Assembly (NCBI GenBank): GCA_936440205.1
Contig: OW387140.1
Coordinates: forward strand, 30,625,659-30,689,658
Length of the DNA stretch: 64,000 nt
Reading direction: 5' to 3'
DNA from: Lepidonotus clava
Taxonomy: Eukaryota > Annelida > Polychaeta > Phyllodocida > Polynoidae
Shown here: piece after piece, positions 44,375 to 57,469 of the stretch
How the letters are laid out: the number at the start of each line of letters is the position of its first letter
Position numbering within the stretch: the stretch's first letter is position 1
Translations under genes and position numbers: made by a program
Notes under the pieces: model-generated
What the model saw: the letters and a program-made list of their open reading frames with translations, nothing else
Database searches by the model: none
Told to the model about the DNA's origin: nothing

Positions 44375-44668
44375 CAGGGTTCCCACGCAGGTCTTAAAAT
44401 GTCTTAAATTGATTTTCTCAAATTTAAGGCCTTAAAAAGGTCTTAAATTTGGCAGTTTTGTAGCTAGAGGTCTAAAAAATCATAAATTGGATTTTTTGGA
44501 GAGTTAAATGAAGTAGCCAAATCCAACTTTCAAATGTTTAGATCATAAGATATATTCTGAAATTTTTCTTTGAACGCAGTCCATAGATCTGAATTTTTCC
44601 AAATCTTGGTCTTAAATTGGTCTTAAAAAATGTCTTGAATTGATTTTTGAAAATGCGTGGGAACCCTG
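44375..44668. mobile_element. 294-bp hAT-like MITE with TAATATT duplication
   Basis: CAGGGTTCCCACGCA and its perfect inverse TGCGTGGGAACCCTG end the element, flanked by TAATATT on both sides (44368-44374 and 44669-44675). The interior is built of aggtcttaaa/gtcttaaatt repeats. It is inserted in LINE copy X, and removal with one duplication copy restores the LINE frame. Confidence 0.9.
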
Positions 44669-44744
44669 TAATATTATTTGGCAGTATATGTTAGATAGGT
44701 TCCCATCAAAATTATCAACAAAGAATTAATTTATGTAACAGATT

Positions 44745-45112
44745 TCCCTGTAGGGGACCGGGGTGGGGGCTCCTGTTTGAGCCCCCTGAGAAGAAAGTTT
44801 CCTCAGTATCCCCTGTTTGTCATAGGAGGCAACTAAAAGGGGAACCCTGTGGCCCAAACAGGGTCATCAAAGACCGGGTGTGTGGTGTGCTTTCTATGGG
44901 ACATTGCACATTAAAGACCCCTTGCCACTCTTCTAACAGAGTAGGGTATCGAACCTGGTGGCCTGTTTCTCCTAAATCGTATCATAGTTTTGGTCACCGC
45001 CCTTGTGGCATAAAACTAGCTGAAGAGCTTTACCTTGTGCAGTCTGGTAAAAGAAGCCTAAAGGGTTGGCCGGACGTTTAAACTAACCAAACAAACAAAC
45101 AGACAACAAACA
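44745..45112 (+). repeat. SINE S2, fullest copy, in LINE copy X
   Basis: The fullest S2, about 365 bp, from tccctgtaggggaccggggt, through a cctgagaagaaagtttcct block, to the CAAA tail. It is flanked by ATGTAACAGA on the left and ATGTGACAGA on the right, a likely 10-bp target duplication with one change. Confidence 0.8.
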
Positions 45113-45141
45113 AATCATGTGACAGAATAGGTTAACATCTG

Positions 45142-45790
45142 CACTGTAAAAAAAAACACGTAAATTTTACGGTAATCTACTGGCAACTGTGGCTCCAGTA
45201 GAATACCGTTAATTCAACGGTTGACCGTACTCTCATTATAACCGTAATTTTTAACGCATCCAAACCGTAATAGCTTAACAGTTATCTACCGTAAGAAATA
45301 CAGTCAACCATATTCCTTACGGATCAAAACCGTCATTGTTAAACAGTCATCTACCGTAATTAATACAGTCAACCACATTTCTTACAGATAAAAACCGTCA
45401 TTGTTAAACAGTCATCTACCGTAAGAAATACAGTCAACCGCATTTTGTATGGATAAAAACCGTCATTGTTAAACAGTCATCTACCGTAATTAATACAGTC
45501 AATCATATTTCTTACGGATAAAAACCGTCATTGTTAAACAGTCATCTACCGTAATTAATACAGTCAACCACATTTTGTACAGATAAAAACCGTCATTGTT
45601 TAACAGTTATCTACCGTAATTAATACAGTCAATCATATTTCTTACGGATAAAAACCGTCATTGTTAAACAGTCATCTACCGTAATTAATACAGTCAACCA
45701 TATTTCTTACGGATCAAAACCATTTATATTTAACAGTCATCTGCCGTATTTAATACAGTTAACCATAATCCTTTTACTATAGTTCTTTAG
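45142..45790 (+). repeat. Left subterminal tandem repeats of the CACTA-like element
   Basis: After the terminus there is a palindromic block (acggtaatctactggcaact ... agtagaataccgt). About nine units of 60-64 bp follow, containing cgtcattgttaaacagtcat, ctaccgtaattaatacagtc and aaccayatttcttacgg. CACTA transposases are known to bind subterminal repeats. Confidence 0.85.
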
Positions 45791-46612
45791 GACGAAACAG
45801 TTATTGGTGAATTAACCGTCATCTACAATAATAAAAGGAGTTCAAACCTGTTATAGATATACAGTTTTCTGTTGTAAGAAATAAAGTTATTAGGCATGAT
45901 TATAGGTAGATACTGCTGAGCAAATATCCATATGATAACATTTATTTTTTTACAATTCAAAATAGTTATTCATTATCATTTATCTTGGGGGTTACAACTG
46001 ATGTACTTCAGTTATAAAAGGTACTTTTCACCATCAATCTTGATATTCAATTCTAAAATGAATAGCAAACTGTAAGCCTCACAGGCTCTGACTGTTTGTA
46101 TCTAATAAATGGCAATGCAAGTCATAATAAGTGTGTAATATATTTTGGATGATTCAGATTTTGTATTGACCATAAGTCTCTTCATGAATGTTTGCTTGTT
46201 CTTGTGCTAGGAGAAAGTAAAACAGACACTGTAAATTTTCTTCACAAAGTGTATTATTATACAAGCTTTTAATTGTACATTGATCCATGGCAATAATATA
46301 GATGATCATGAGTCATAACTAGACGTAAATAATAATATTCTGGACTCATTTTTGAAGAATATTAGTGAAATATGACGTTTTCAAATGCACTTTGTCTTGA
46401 GTTTTTTTTTGGACAATAGGTATATGGGATGTAGGAGCTCTTTGAAAAGAAAGAAATCATTATCAAGTATCCTCAACATAGAATATACTAGACAGTATTA
46501 TGATTGAATCATATTTCCATTTAAAACGTGTTGCTCTACTTTACTGGCTCATCATCTCACTCTCTGCCATCTTCGAGATCAGCGAGAGGACTTTTGGGTG
46601 GGTCCCAGTCAC

Positions 46613-49600
46613 TTACTTGCCTGTCTTCTTCCCGTTTTTGGACCCGGTGGTTGGGTTGATTCCGATGATGATCCTTAAAAACTAAATTGTTAATATATCA
46701 GATTAATTTGAAAAGACTTAATAGCTCCATTACTGAAAAGTAATCAACATTAGTATCCAAAAATATAATGCCTTAGTGTTTAGCTGTCACAATTACTATA
46801 ATGGGAAGTTAAAAACAATATCTTCTTCTAGTCTAATTCATCCATCCTGAGTGACTCATCAACAAATATTTAATATTTACCTCTGTATGAACTCTAAAGT
46901 AGCAGCAGCCTCTCCAGGATACTGCATATTGAAGTTGAAGAAGGCTGCCATCAGCATTCCTAGAGCGCTAACTGGATTGTTGATGTTGACAGCTACCACC
47001 CGTCCCTCAACTCCCAGCATTAACCGCTCTGCAGTGAGCGCACAGTTTCCTGGTAAAATATAAAAGGTGGGACCTTTAATAGCTGATCCTATAATGATAT
47101 CTACAAGGTTTTCTTAATATTGTGGTAATTTTACAAAGTGGGAATAGAATAAAGGATATGCAAGGATAAATGATGAATTTACCTTTTCAACATAGAGATG
47201 TTTTATTTGTCAATTTCTTACAGCAACATTATGGTTTTAAATACATCAACTCATAATACTTACCACAAACCATAATGCAGGGAGTTTGCGGCAGGTTAGT
47301 GATGTCACTGCGTGAATCTGTTAGCTGAGAAGGAAAATAGAAAGTCTGTCTATGTATTATATTATAAATGATCTGTGGTTCAGCACAACAATGTAAATCA
47401 AGCATAGCACAGTATTGAAAATAGGGATTTTAAGATTAGCTATTTTGGTATCTTTATATTTTTACATTGCTAGCTAGAAAATCTTACCAGAATCTTTATA
47501 AATAAATTCACCAAAAAAGGTTATGTATGATTCATGTTGCACATTGAGAAAAACATGAAAAGAATCTTAAGAATAATGATAATATTATTGGTCTAGAAAA
47601 AATAAAAAACATACATCTACATGAAAGATGACATTTGCAGTATTCTCTTTCATGTATGCAGCAACCAGCAGGACAATGCCCATATACATTCCACGGCTAT
47701 CTGCGTTTTGCTCTTTGGCTGTTGTGATGCCCGAGATGATACCATCCACCTCAGGGTTCTTTGACTGCTTCAGGAAGTTGAAGAGTCGATCACCTTTGTT
47801 CTTAAAGGCTTCCCGAATGGATGGTAGCAATGCCACTCCTGAAAATCATGAGAATTATTGTTGTCTGTGTCCATTAACACTTTCCTTATCTCTTTGAAAG
47901 CAAGCCTTGTCCAATAATGTAAATTGCAAATATTCATTTACTTTAGGCATGATGTGTTGTATATATTGAAGAGTACTCCACAATCTCATCAAATACTAGA
48001 TGACAAGAGGGTTAGATTACATCTTGATTAGACCAGACAACATTATAGTTAAAAAATAGAAATTACATCTATCCACAAAGGAAATGAAAAGATAATTAGC
48101 AGTAATTAATTAGCAGTGTTTCATTAGTACTACAGGGGTCACTCTATAAAGTCACCAGATCATCAATGAGGCCAGTTGTCCTCATTTGGCGACTAAAATC
48201 ATGATATGTCAATCCTTTTTTGTCTATTGCACTGAAAGAAAAGGTTAAGAATTGTCACTAATATTGACAATTAGTCTTACATTCGGCAAAAAATAAAATA
48301 GGAGGCCAGGGTGACCCCTGGAATAGCTATAAAAAATGAGTCATCTGCAAAAGGACATATTGTTTATCAGATGGTCTACATTGACGGAATTTAATTAAGT
48401 TGACTGTTACCAATACTGAAAGCAAAAAAACATAACCCAGTGAAACTAATTACCAGCTTACCAGTGAGCTCATGGAAATGTACTGCAGCCCCAACCTCAT
48501 GGGACAGGAAGGGCCAATCCTGGATGACATCAGCCACAGGCTTTTGTGAGTTGATGTCTTTGCGCTGCAGATAGAAGGTTGCCTGCATTTTCTCCGTAAC
48601 CCCATCTAAAGACTGTGTATCCCAAGCCTCCTTAAGCTGTTGTTGTTTTTCAAGGAGACTCTCATCATCCCCATCCTGTGGTGGCTCAGAGGGTTGCCAG
48701 TTTATACAGCCATACCTGTAAAATGTAGGGGAGATGTAATGAGATCTTTGCGCTATCATGTTGATTCAATTGAAAACTTACTGGTCTGTTAGTTGGATTC
48801 GTTTTGGTGACGGGGCTCCATCCCTTCCTATGAGCACGCGCTTCTGCTTATGTGTTTCAGCACGCCTCACATTTTCAGCGCGGTTCACTAGTTGTTTGGC
48901 CAAACCTTCGGACCCTGACCCCACCACTTGACCACCAATGCACTCCCTCATGCAGGGAAACATCTCAACAACACGCTGGGCAAGGGAATCCATTGTCTTT
49001 TTCCCCAATGAGGCCCCCTCCTGAACTGCCTGTTCCACAAAAATACGTACTATAGTGCGTCTTGCCTTTGGATCAGGTCTTTTACCCTTACGGAGTGCTG
49101 TGAGAATGTTTGCAGGTATACGTTGCACAGGAATGGTGACTTCTACGTACCTCCTACACGCGGTGGTGGTAGGAGTGGTGCCACTAGAGGATGCAAGTGG
49201 GGTTTCAGCCTGGTCACTATCCTTAGGCACTATGGGAGAATAACTCAAAGTGATTGCTTTATATTTACTTGATAAGTTTCAAGGTGTTATGAAAAGACAA
49301 AATAAAGTGTATTTCTTTCAATGCTTCTACAGACATTAACTTTAATATTTCTTCCATAATTGAGCATATAGTATGAGTATATTTCTTCCATAATTGAGCA
49401 TATAGTATGAGCATCTATTAGAATCTCACTCTATTAAAGTGATATTCATTAGAATTTCAATCTATTAAAGGAAATCTATCTTTACATATTCCACTACATC
49501 CAAACTTCCTTTTCTGTGTGAACATTTACCTTTTGTTTTCTACTGCTGGATGAGTTTCCTGACCTGAGCTTTCCTCAATGCAGGCATAAGGTCACCCTCT

Positions 49601-49721
49601 AATAAAACAGGTCCTCCTCTGTCTCTACACCTGCATCCAGCAGGCACTGTTTAACTAGCTGCAGATTTTCTTCTTCAAGCAGAGGAAGAGTGTCCTGAAC
49701 CCGCTTCATTACTCTATCCAT
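46613..49721 (-). CDS. SAMD3-like protein of the CACTA-like element
   Basis: Minus exons: about 49721-49535, 49229-48782, 48715-48462, 47838-47615, 47324-47264, 47049-46881 and 46673-46613 (TAA). From 49229 on, all junctions are GT/AG and in phase. The first exon (MDRVMKRVQDTLPLLEEENL, LLDAGVETEEDL, then LEGDLMPALRKAQVRKL) looks like a SAM-type helical domain but carries one frame break and one stop. Later parts: GCINWQPSEPPQDGD, MQATFYLQRKDINSQKPVAD, WPFLSHEVGAAVHFHELTG, IMVCGNCALTAERLMLG, QYPGEAAATLEFIQR and IIIGINPTTGSKNGKKTGK. The pattern (NWQP, TF.LRR, WP.LF, then GINP.GSK at the end) is that of the abundant SAMD3-like proteins of fish and invertebrates. Its biochemical role is unknown to me. 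Confidence 0.75.
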
Positions 49722-52376
49722 CTGCAAATATGTTTTAGTGTAAGGTACTTTTTGCCTTTTACATTGTATCCATTTAGCGGCCAAGGGTCAAGTAGAGAGT
49801 CATGTGGAACACAAGCAGTTTGGTGATCTTGTAGGGGTATTTCATATATGCACATATTTGGAACCAGAACAGCTGACATTTTTTGTACAATAAAAAGACA
49901 CCCTTTTGAGGCACTGACAAGAACAAGTACAATCTTTCCATTGACAAGGTCATCTTCATGAATCAGGATGACATATTGCTCCTTTTTATACTGCAGTCCG
50001 TTGATTGTAATCCGATCGTACACCTGTGTTGTGCTGGGGCTTAGATCAAAGAGAGCAACCGCTATCCTGATGGGATCAGAGTAAGTGTCTTGGTGGAATT
50101 GAATCCCTCCTGAAGTTTGACATGAACTTTTGAAAAGCTTTCCAGATGAAAAGTATGCTTGAAGCAACTGGTGTCTCTCTGCCTGAGTGGGTTACATTCT
50201 TGTAGTTTTGGGTTTGTCGTAAGCACCTCTTGAAGTAGCTGTGCTTGGACTCAAACCTCAGGGTCCACACTCTAATAAGAGGCCCAAATTCGAGAATAAG
50301 ACTTGGGTAATGGGCCAAATAGTGGTGTTTAGCTCGGAGGTTCACATCAGGAAACAAACATTTGCGCTGTGCAAGATATTCTTCAATAAGTAGTTGTAGG
50401 TAGGAAATGTTGCCATATGATAACTTTGGGGCACAGACCTGGTGAGTTATCTGAAGCAACAGGATAACAAGCTGCCACACTGAATCAGTCTTATCTTGTA
50501 TGCAGTCCCCAATAATAAGAGGTAAAAATCAGAGAAGATTCCAGTTTTCAACTGCCTGACCTCCAATTCTGTCACCCGAGGAACTGACAGAAGAAGGTTG
50601 GGTACTTTTATCACTCCCAGTATACTTGAATTGGACAATTCTTCTGTTCAGTTGCTCATAGGAAAACCACTTCTTCTTGACAAAATACTTGATACAAAGT
50701 GCCAGGTCGTATTGAACTACCCCTTCAAAAAGGTCATGTCCTAAACAAGGTGGTAAACCTGGGTTACACACATGGAAATATTTTAGTTCATGAAAAATGC
50801 TTTGGGCCTTAATACCAACACAAATGCTCTCGGTTTCTAGCGCTGAACTTGCATTTTCATCAAAGCTATCAGGCGTTCTTTTTTCACCAAGTTGGTAAGG
50901 TTCACTTGCCGCCCAGTTGGCCTTGCTCAGGTTGCAGTATCGACATAAATGCTCGTTTCTGCTGAAATTCTCACAAAATCCCCCAATCATATGAGAACCC
51001 AAATTGTCTCCAGCAATACATAGCACAGAACCTCGTACAATTCTTTCTCCAACCTGAATCCCCTCTATTTCTAAAGTTTTTAAGTCATCAATCAATTGTC
51101 TGAATATTGCTGCCTGACCGAACTCTTTTATGTAAGTCTCTGTACAAAGAAGTGCGAGTTGGATGTGATCTATGTTTGAACGGTTATTTGGATGTATATC
51201 AGCAAGGGTAAAATACACAGCAAGAACCTTGTGTTTCTTTTTAGCTGACCCAAGTGGGTTGACAACTTCAAAGCTGTCTTGATACAGGATTATCTTTAAA
51301 GCTGTCCTGTCAGAAGAAAACAATTCGTTATTCTTGAGAAATTTTCCATCTGTAACATCTGTGAAGTATCCACGGTCGGATTCCTGTGGATGTTTGTACT
51401 GTTCAATGAATGATTGGCCGGCTAGGTAGATCTTCAGGGTTTCCAGAATTGGGACATAATGAATTGAACAACTCTTATTATTCTTATTTGTCCCAAGGCA
51501 TATTTGTTCTGGCTCAACAAATTTAAAGTGATATTTGAAATATTTTTTCCTAGAATAGTTTGATCGAAGGACGTTGTTATGACACAAATTAAAGAGGTTA
51601 TCCCCAGATGCTTCCTTGATTATACAATCTGTTCTCTCTGGGTCAATATTTTCACCAATCAATTTCTGCTTTAGTCTGTCAAAGAAAAAGGTTCTATCCA
51701 AGTCAACACATGCCTGAAACTCCTCTATAATAATCTGGATGACTGAAGCTGGCAAAAGGTGCTTTGCTTGCAATTTTAAATAAAAAAGGGCTAAACTCTC
51801 TTGAAAGATTTTTTCTGCATCAACTGTCTTTGATGAATTTTGTTCCACAAAATCTTCTTCATCTGATATACAATTTGGGGCTATCTCATTATCCTCCTCT
51901 GCAGATGTACCTGCTAGTACAGCCTCAGTCAATAGATTAGATTTAAAGTGAGCCCTTGAGATATTCTTGTGGTTTCTTGACACATGAGTTTTGAATGTTG
52001 ATTCATTGGTGAATGTTTTGTTACAGTTCTGAAAAGGGCATTCTATTTCAACTCCCTCAGTGAGATGTTTCCTAAGATGAGCAAAAAATCCCTTATGACC
52101 ATCAAATTTTGCTCCACAAAAATGAAGATTGCATGTAAACTCGAGATCACTTGTTGTGAGACCATCTGATGCTTTCTTTGCTATATCCCCATGTTTTCTA
52201 TATACATGGCATTTGAATGAATCATATATCGTGAAATGTTGTCCACAATTTTGGAATGGGCATGGGAATCGATAATGTCTTGAGTTGCGATCAAGTAGAC
52301 AATGATCAACATATGATTTCAAATCCTTAGCTGATGAATTGCACAAAGAACACCTCAGCCTCAGACCTAGTACCAT
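49709..52376 (-). CDS. C2H2-finger transposase-like gene of the CACTA-like element
   Basis: The main ORF is 615 codons from the ATG at 52376. Four zinc fingers come first (C9..C12; FPCPFQNCGQHF; FTCNLHFCGAKF; IECPFQNCNKTFTNESTFKT). Further on are VLCIAGDNLGSHMIGGF (about residue 455) with CRYCNL, and PPCLGHDLFEGVVQYDLALC (about 547). The frame then meets one in-frame TGA, continues with the same frame (PLIIGD, CAPKLSY, AKHHYLAHYPSLILEFGPL, VWTLRFESKHSYFKR), and is shifted once more before a C-terminal part ending about 49709. GD, HD and FE could be the acidic triad of an RNase H-like transposase; this is inference. Its 3' end overlaps the start of the SAMD3-like gene. Confidence 0.75.
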
Positions 52377-52379
52377 GAT

Positions 52380-53640
52380 TTTGTGTTGAAGCCATAGCTG
52401 GAATAAAGGGAAGCATTGGATATATCAAATTGCTAAATGCCTATTTTCAGAATGAAAAAGATGAATCTAACTTTGATAAATATGGTATATAAGATAAATC
52501 CTTTAATATAATGTGATTTCTGAGGTGCTAATCTTTTTTGGAACCAGAAGATAAGTCTGGAGGAAGATCGGATTTCCAAGAAAAGTTAAATCATACATGT
52601 TTTTAAAGATAGACAACAGTGGTTTGAGTGCTCTGTTTTTATAATTGATAAGTGGTAATTAAACCTTTTATTTGGAATATCTAGCGCTGAACGTACCTCC
52701 TATTTGATAATGTATAATAAATACAGTACAAAGTGCATTCCCATGATAAAATTACAGTATTTTCTTACATGTCTTTTTCAAGTTTTACTTTTTTGAACTA
52801 AGAATAAAAGTTTGCTTTATCACAATCTTTTATTTACTGGAATCTGAATATCAGACAGGAAGAAATTGTAGCTTTGCCAATAAACTCCAAAACACAGTTG
52901 TCTATTCTTGGATTCATAAACATAATTATTGTAATCTCTGAAGGCATTCATACTGCATAGTCAGGGATAAAGCTAGAGATACAGACATGCCAGTCTCTGA
53001 ATGTGATTTCTGCGGAAGTTCAGGAAATTAATTAAAAATGAATTTAAACCTCTTTTTTTAATAAAGAAATAGCTCTATCATGTCATAATAGAAGACATAA
53101 ATACCAGATTCCTCTTAAAATACAAGAAATTTCCCCATAAAATTGACAAAATTTTCATTTTAGTCATCAAAGTTTATCATGACCCCCTACCCCCCTATAT
53201 AAAAAATATTTTCTCCTCAGATCTGGACACATCTAAAAAAAATGATCCAAAATATTTCAAAAAACGCAGAATTCCACAGTTCTGCAGAGGTCTGGCATGC
53301 CTGGAGATATTGGTAAATTAAAGATGAAAATATGATTTGTCATGTACATTTGTAACTAGGCAGTTTGAGCTTTAGAAAGCTGTAGGAAATAGAAATGATA
53401 GTTTCCAATAAGTACTTATTTACTAGTACAAAATTATCTTGAACCTTACAATAGAATGTGCAAAATGATAGTTGTTACCTCACCTTTAACTTTAACAAGC
53501 AGACAGCTTCGTAGATGCTACTGATACAGGTTGACTTGATTCTTCTCAGAACGTCTTTGATGCAGATTATCTGTTGAATATAAAAGGTAAAGAATATCAT
53601 AGAGGGTAATTAGCACAATAGCTAGATCTTTAAAACTACA
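52380..53640. other. 5' region of the CACTA-like element, no ORF
   Basis: The region is AT-rich and presumably holds the promoter and possible non-coding leader of the minus-strand genes. No motif was firmly recognised. Confidence 0.45.
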
Positions 53641-55740
53641 ACTTCAAAATCAAATATTTCTAGTTCCCCATCTGCCTTTACCACTACCTCAACCAGAACA
53701 ATAAAAGATCTATACCTCCCCCATATCATCCCTTTACCTCTCCTATACATCCCCCTTTATTTACCTCCCCTCTACCTGCTCTATACCTCCTCTATACCCT
53801 AAACCTCCCCAATACCTTCCCTTTACCATTCCAATATGTCCCTTTTACCTCCCCTATATCCCCCGATTCCTCCCCTATACCTCCACTCTACCCCCTATAC
53901 CCCCATTAAACCATCCATGTACCTCCCCTATACCTTCTCTATACCATCCACATACCTCTAAGACCACCATCATACTCCCTTTTCCAGCCCTTTACCCCCC
54001 CCCCCATACCATCCCATACCTCCCTTTACCATTCCTATGCCCTTACAACACCGACCATCCTCATACTGCCCCTATACACTCTTTAACTCTCCTATATCTC
54101 CCCTGTATTACCTATACCTCTCCTATACCACCACTATACCTCCCCTATACCCTCTATAAATCCTTTACCTCCCCTATATTACCTATACCTCTCCTATACC
54201 ACCCCTATACCTCTCCTATATCCCCCCATATCAACCTGATACCCCCATACCATTCCTAAACCTCCCCTCTATTCCCCTTTGCCCAGTGGCAGATCTCCCC
54301 TATAATCCCCTATACTTCCCCTACACTTCTTTTATACCACCCCTATAGGTGACATGATTACTTTTTGGTGATCACAACATGGTGATCAGGACCACATGGC
54401 TATTGAATATATGACAATATATGAATTCTACGTGATAATAATTGCTAAGTTTTAATCATAGAGATTATTGCTAGCAAATGTAGCATGAAACTTGCATTCT
54501 TAGTGCTTGAAAATTTCAAATAACAATGATAACAATGATATGACATCATCTGCACAACCTCTATCTCCTTATGACATCCCTTTACCTCCCCCTATATCCC
54601 CCCTTTACCTCTCCTATACTTCCCTATACCTTTCCCATACCATCGCCATACCTCCCCTATAACATATAGACCATCCCTATGCCCTGTTATAACCCCAAAA
54701 CTAATCCTATATCCCTATAATATCCCTATACCTCCTCTAAACATCCTCGATACCTCTCCTATACTTCCCTATACCTCCCCTATACTTCCCTATACCTCCC
54801 CTTAACTTTTATGCAATCCCTATATCCCCTTCCCTATATGCCTTTGCCTCTCATAATTATACCTTCCCAATGCTTCTTGTATACCTTCCCTATACCCTGT
54901 TATACCCCAAGACCTTCCCTATACCCCCTGTAACTTTCCTTCCCCATACCTCTTATATACCTCTTTCATACCATCCCTTTGCCTCTCAAATACTTCCCTA
55001 TATCACCCTTATACCTCCACCATGTTACCTATACCACCCCTCTACCTCTCCTATACTCCCCTATACCTCTCCTAAACCATCCTAGTACCTTCCCTATACC
55101 CCCTGTAACTTTCCTTCCCCATACCTCTTATTTACCTCTTTTATACCATCCCTATGCCTCTCAAATACCAGCCCACTATAACTCTCCTTTACCTCCCCTA
55201 TATTACCTATACCTCTCCTATACCACCACTATACCTTTCCTTAAACCTCCCCTACACCATACCTAAGCCTCCCCTATAGGGAGTGGTTATACACGCGACA
55301 GTTGCATACGTGGACTTAGCGTTTACAGAATTTCTTACACACGCGCACACAAAGTCCGCACAAATAGATCTGCTAACATCCGTGGACATAAGGTAAAGTG
55401 AAGTATATTGTATTTCCAAAATCGTACAGAAATTAGAAAAAAAAGACAAATAATATAATAATGGGAAAAGGAGCTATGTCGGCGTATAATATAGGGGGGG
55501 TATAGTCCCCCTGTCCCTGTACTTTACCTATACCCTCCTATGACTCACTGTACCTCACTGCACCCCCTCTTATACAACCCCTACACCACCCCTTAGTTTT
55601 TCTCTACCTCCCCTATAGCCTCTGTTCCTCCCCTTTCCCCCCTCCTACCTCCCTTTTGACTCCCCTTTCACCTCCCCTTTACCTTCTTCACCCCCATACC
55701 CCCATATAACTTCAAAGTTGTAATATCAAAGGGAACCCCT
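53640..55740 (+). repeat. 2 kb ccctatacct pyrimidine-rich satellite-like tract
   Basis: Imperfect 9-12 bp units (cccctatacctc, tataccatcc) fill about 2 kb, broken by ordinary sequence at 54345-54565 and 55270-55495. ORFs on the plus strand here are only repeat translation. It lies inside the CACTA-like element. Confidence 0.85.
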
Positions 55741-56228
55741 TTAGGGGTTTCAATATGGCGCTGGACTATAAAAGAAACAAACATACACCCAACTTAATAA
55801 GCAGCCATCTTCATACTCTAACATTAGTTAGCATTATGCTGACATAAACCTTATAATGTATATGCTTGCTCATACATAGAAACACAGACCTATTGTCAAA
55901 AGGCTTGTGCAATACATAGCCTCCTCCATGGCGACATCTTAACACCCTAACATTACTGTGACCTGCCGATAGCATTCACTTTCTCTTTGGCCACGTGGGT
56001 GAAAGGAAAATAAGAGAGAATTGTCAACCAAATAGTACTCAATCACACCCTGAATGCACGTTGTTATATATGTCTACACTAGGAGAAGATTCTTATACTT
56101 ACATCACTTTAATTGCGTCGCTTGATGACTTTGATGAAGGGAAAAGCTGAGACCAATGGTGTGCTGTAGCTTGTGCCCTCCTCGGGGTATGTGGGATTTG
56201 TGTCCTCCTGGGCAGAGTGGCGTCCTTC
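55741..56228. other. Non-coding part of the CACTA-like element
   Basis: No supported ORF. AACCCCTTTAGGGGTT at about 55735 is a perfect palindrome. Confidence 0.4.
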
Positions 56229-56560
56229 TGTATGTGTAGGCGTGCGGGGTGGTGGAGTGGTCAGCGCGGCCGTCTGCTGTGCGGGAGGCCGGGGTTCAAT
56301 CCTGGGCCAAACTGGCTATTCCACTGCTCTGAACGTCTCCCTGTGCCAACGACAGGGATATCAAAGGTCCCTTGAGGACCACCGGCTGTTGTGTGTGGGG
56401 CCCTGCCTATGGGACCCTGCACATTAAAAGAACACCTGCCTCGGTAAAAGTGTAGGGGTATGGTCTCTATCTTCTCATAGATTCGATCACCATCACCACC
56501 CTTGATATGACCCTGGCAGTTGATTAGGGTGTAAAGCAACCAATAACCAACCAACCAACC
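56229..56560 (+). repeat. SINE family S3, full with tRNA-like head (CAAC tail)
   Basis: The head ggtggtggagtggtcagcgc ... gccggggttcaatcctgg has A and B boxes spaced as in a Leu/Ser-type tRNA. The body has gaggaccaccggctgttgtg, ccctgcacattaaaa, ggtatggtctctatcttctc and gatatgaccctggcag. The tail is (CAAC)n. It is inserted in the CACTA-like element. Confidence 0.85.
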
Positions 56561-57469
56561 TTCTGTATGTAATTAGGTCAACGGCTGACCGGGCTCCTGC
56601 GGTCACAGTAAACCCTTGAGAATTGACACCACCCGAACGGCCGTTCTGGTAACCATGGTTACCCCGGTGAGAACCTCGCATCTAGAGCCAGGCACACTAT
56701 GCTGTATGGAGAGGAGGAAAGGGGGAGCTTTAGTTTTCTGGACGTTGGGAAAGGGTTTAGATTATTCAAGTATAAAGTACTTATTTTTTGTACAATCAAA
56801 TATTCACTGGATAATATAGCCAATCCTGTATACATCAGTAATTCATTTAGATACATGAATGACTTTTACTCACTTCACACTACAAAGTGCACTGAACTTT
56901 ACATTCAAAAGTATTTTATATCCCATTGAATCCACTGTTATTATGTTAATAAATTCATATGAGTTATTTATCTGAAAGACCTGAGTTATTAATAAAGGGA
57001 ATTGACAACTTTTGGGCGAGTTGCTTTAAGTCTTGAAGTATAGCAAAACTCCTATATTTGTCTGTGAGGTGGTGATTCCCCATGACCAATATCTGAAACT
57101 TATGAGTTGCCTCAACCAACAGAACTGCCGCCTGGCCCGGGGAGACCATGCGGCGTTTTTGCCGCCTAGAGGCTGGCCGTCTCCACTAGTGCAAACCCTG
57201 GCAGGAGAGCTGTCAGTCGGTCTCTCCAGACCACGTGCGAGGGCTGAGTGTCAGATAAAGGAAAGATATAAAGTAGTGTGATATACAACAATAAAGCTGT
57301 TATCAGAACATAGTAATGGAATCTCAGGTATCAGGAATAGTTGAACAATACTTACATGTCCTTGAAGAAGAATTCTGAGCACCTTGAAGATGGGAAATGT
57401 AAAGTTTTCATTCAGTTGTTATCCTCCTCCATGGCGGCATGGCATCCATACGTGTGTATGCAGGTCAAA
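56561..57469. other. Unassigned part of the CACTA-like element
   Basis: A 61-codon minus ORF at 56964-57149 (HHLTDKYRSFAILQDLKQLA, then QKLSIPFINNSGLSDK) has protein-like composition but no family I know. A GC-rich patch lies at 57125-57240. Confidence 0.35.

Noticed and set aside
45180-45780. CRISPR-like regular repeats
   Set aside because: The 60-bp units are contiguous without unique spacers and belong to the subterminal array of a CACTA-like element.
54870-55266. Pro/Tyr/Leu-rich ORFs
   Set aside because: These are translations of the pyrimidine-rich array.
56229-56300. tRNA gene with A and B boxes
   Set aside because: The head continues into the S3 SINE body, and a second S3 copy lies at 27840; no acceptor-stem closure.
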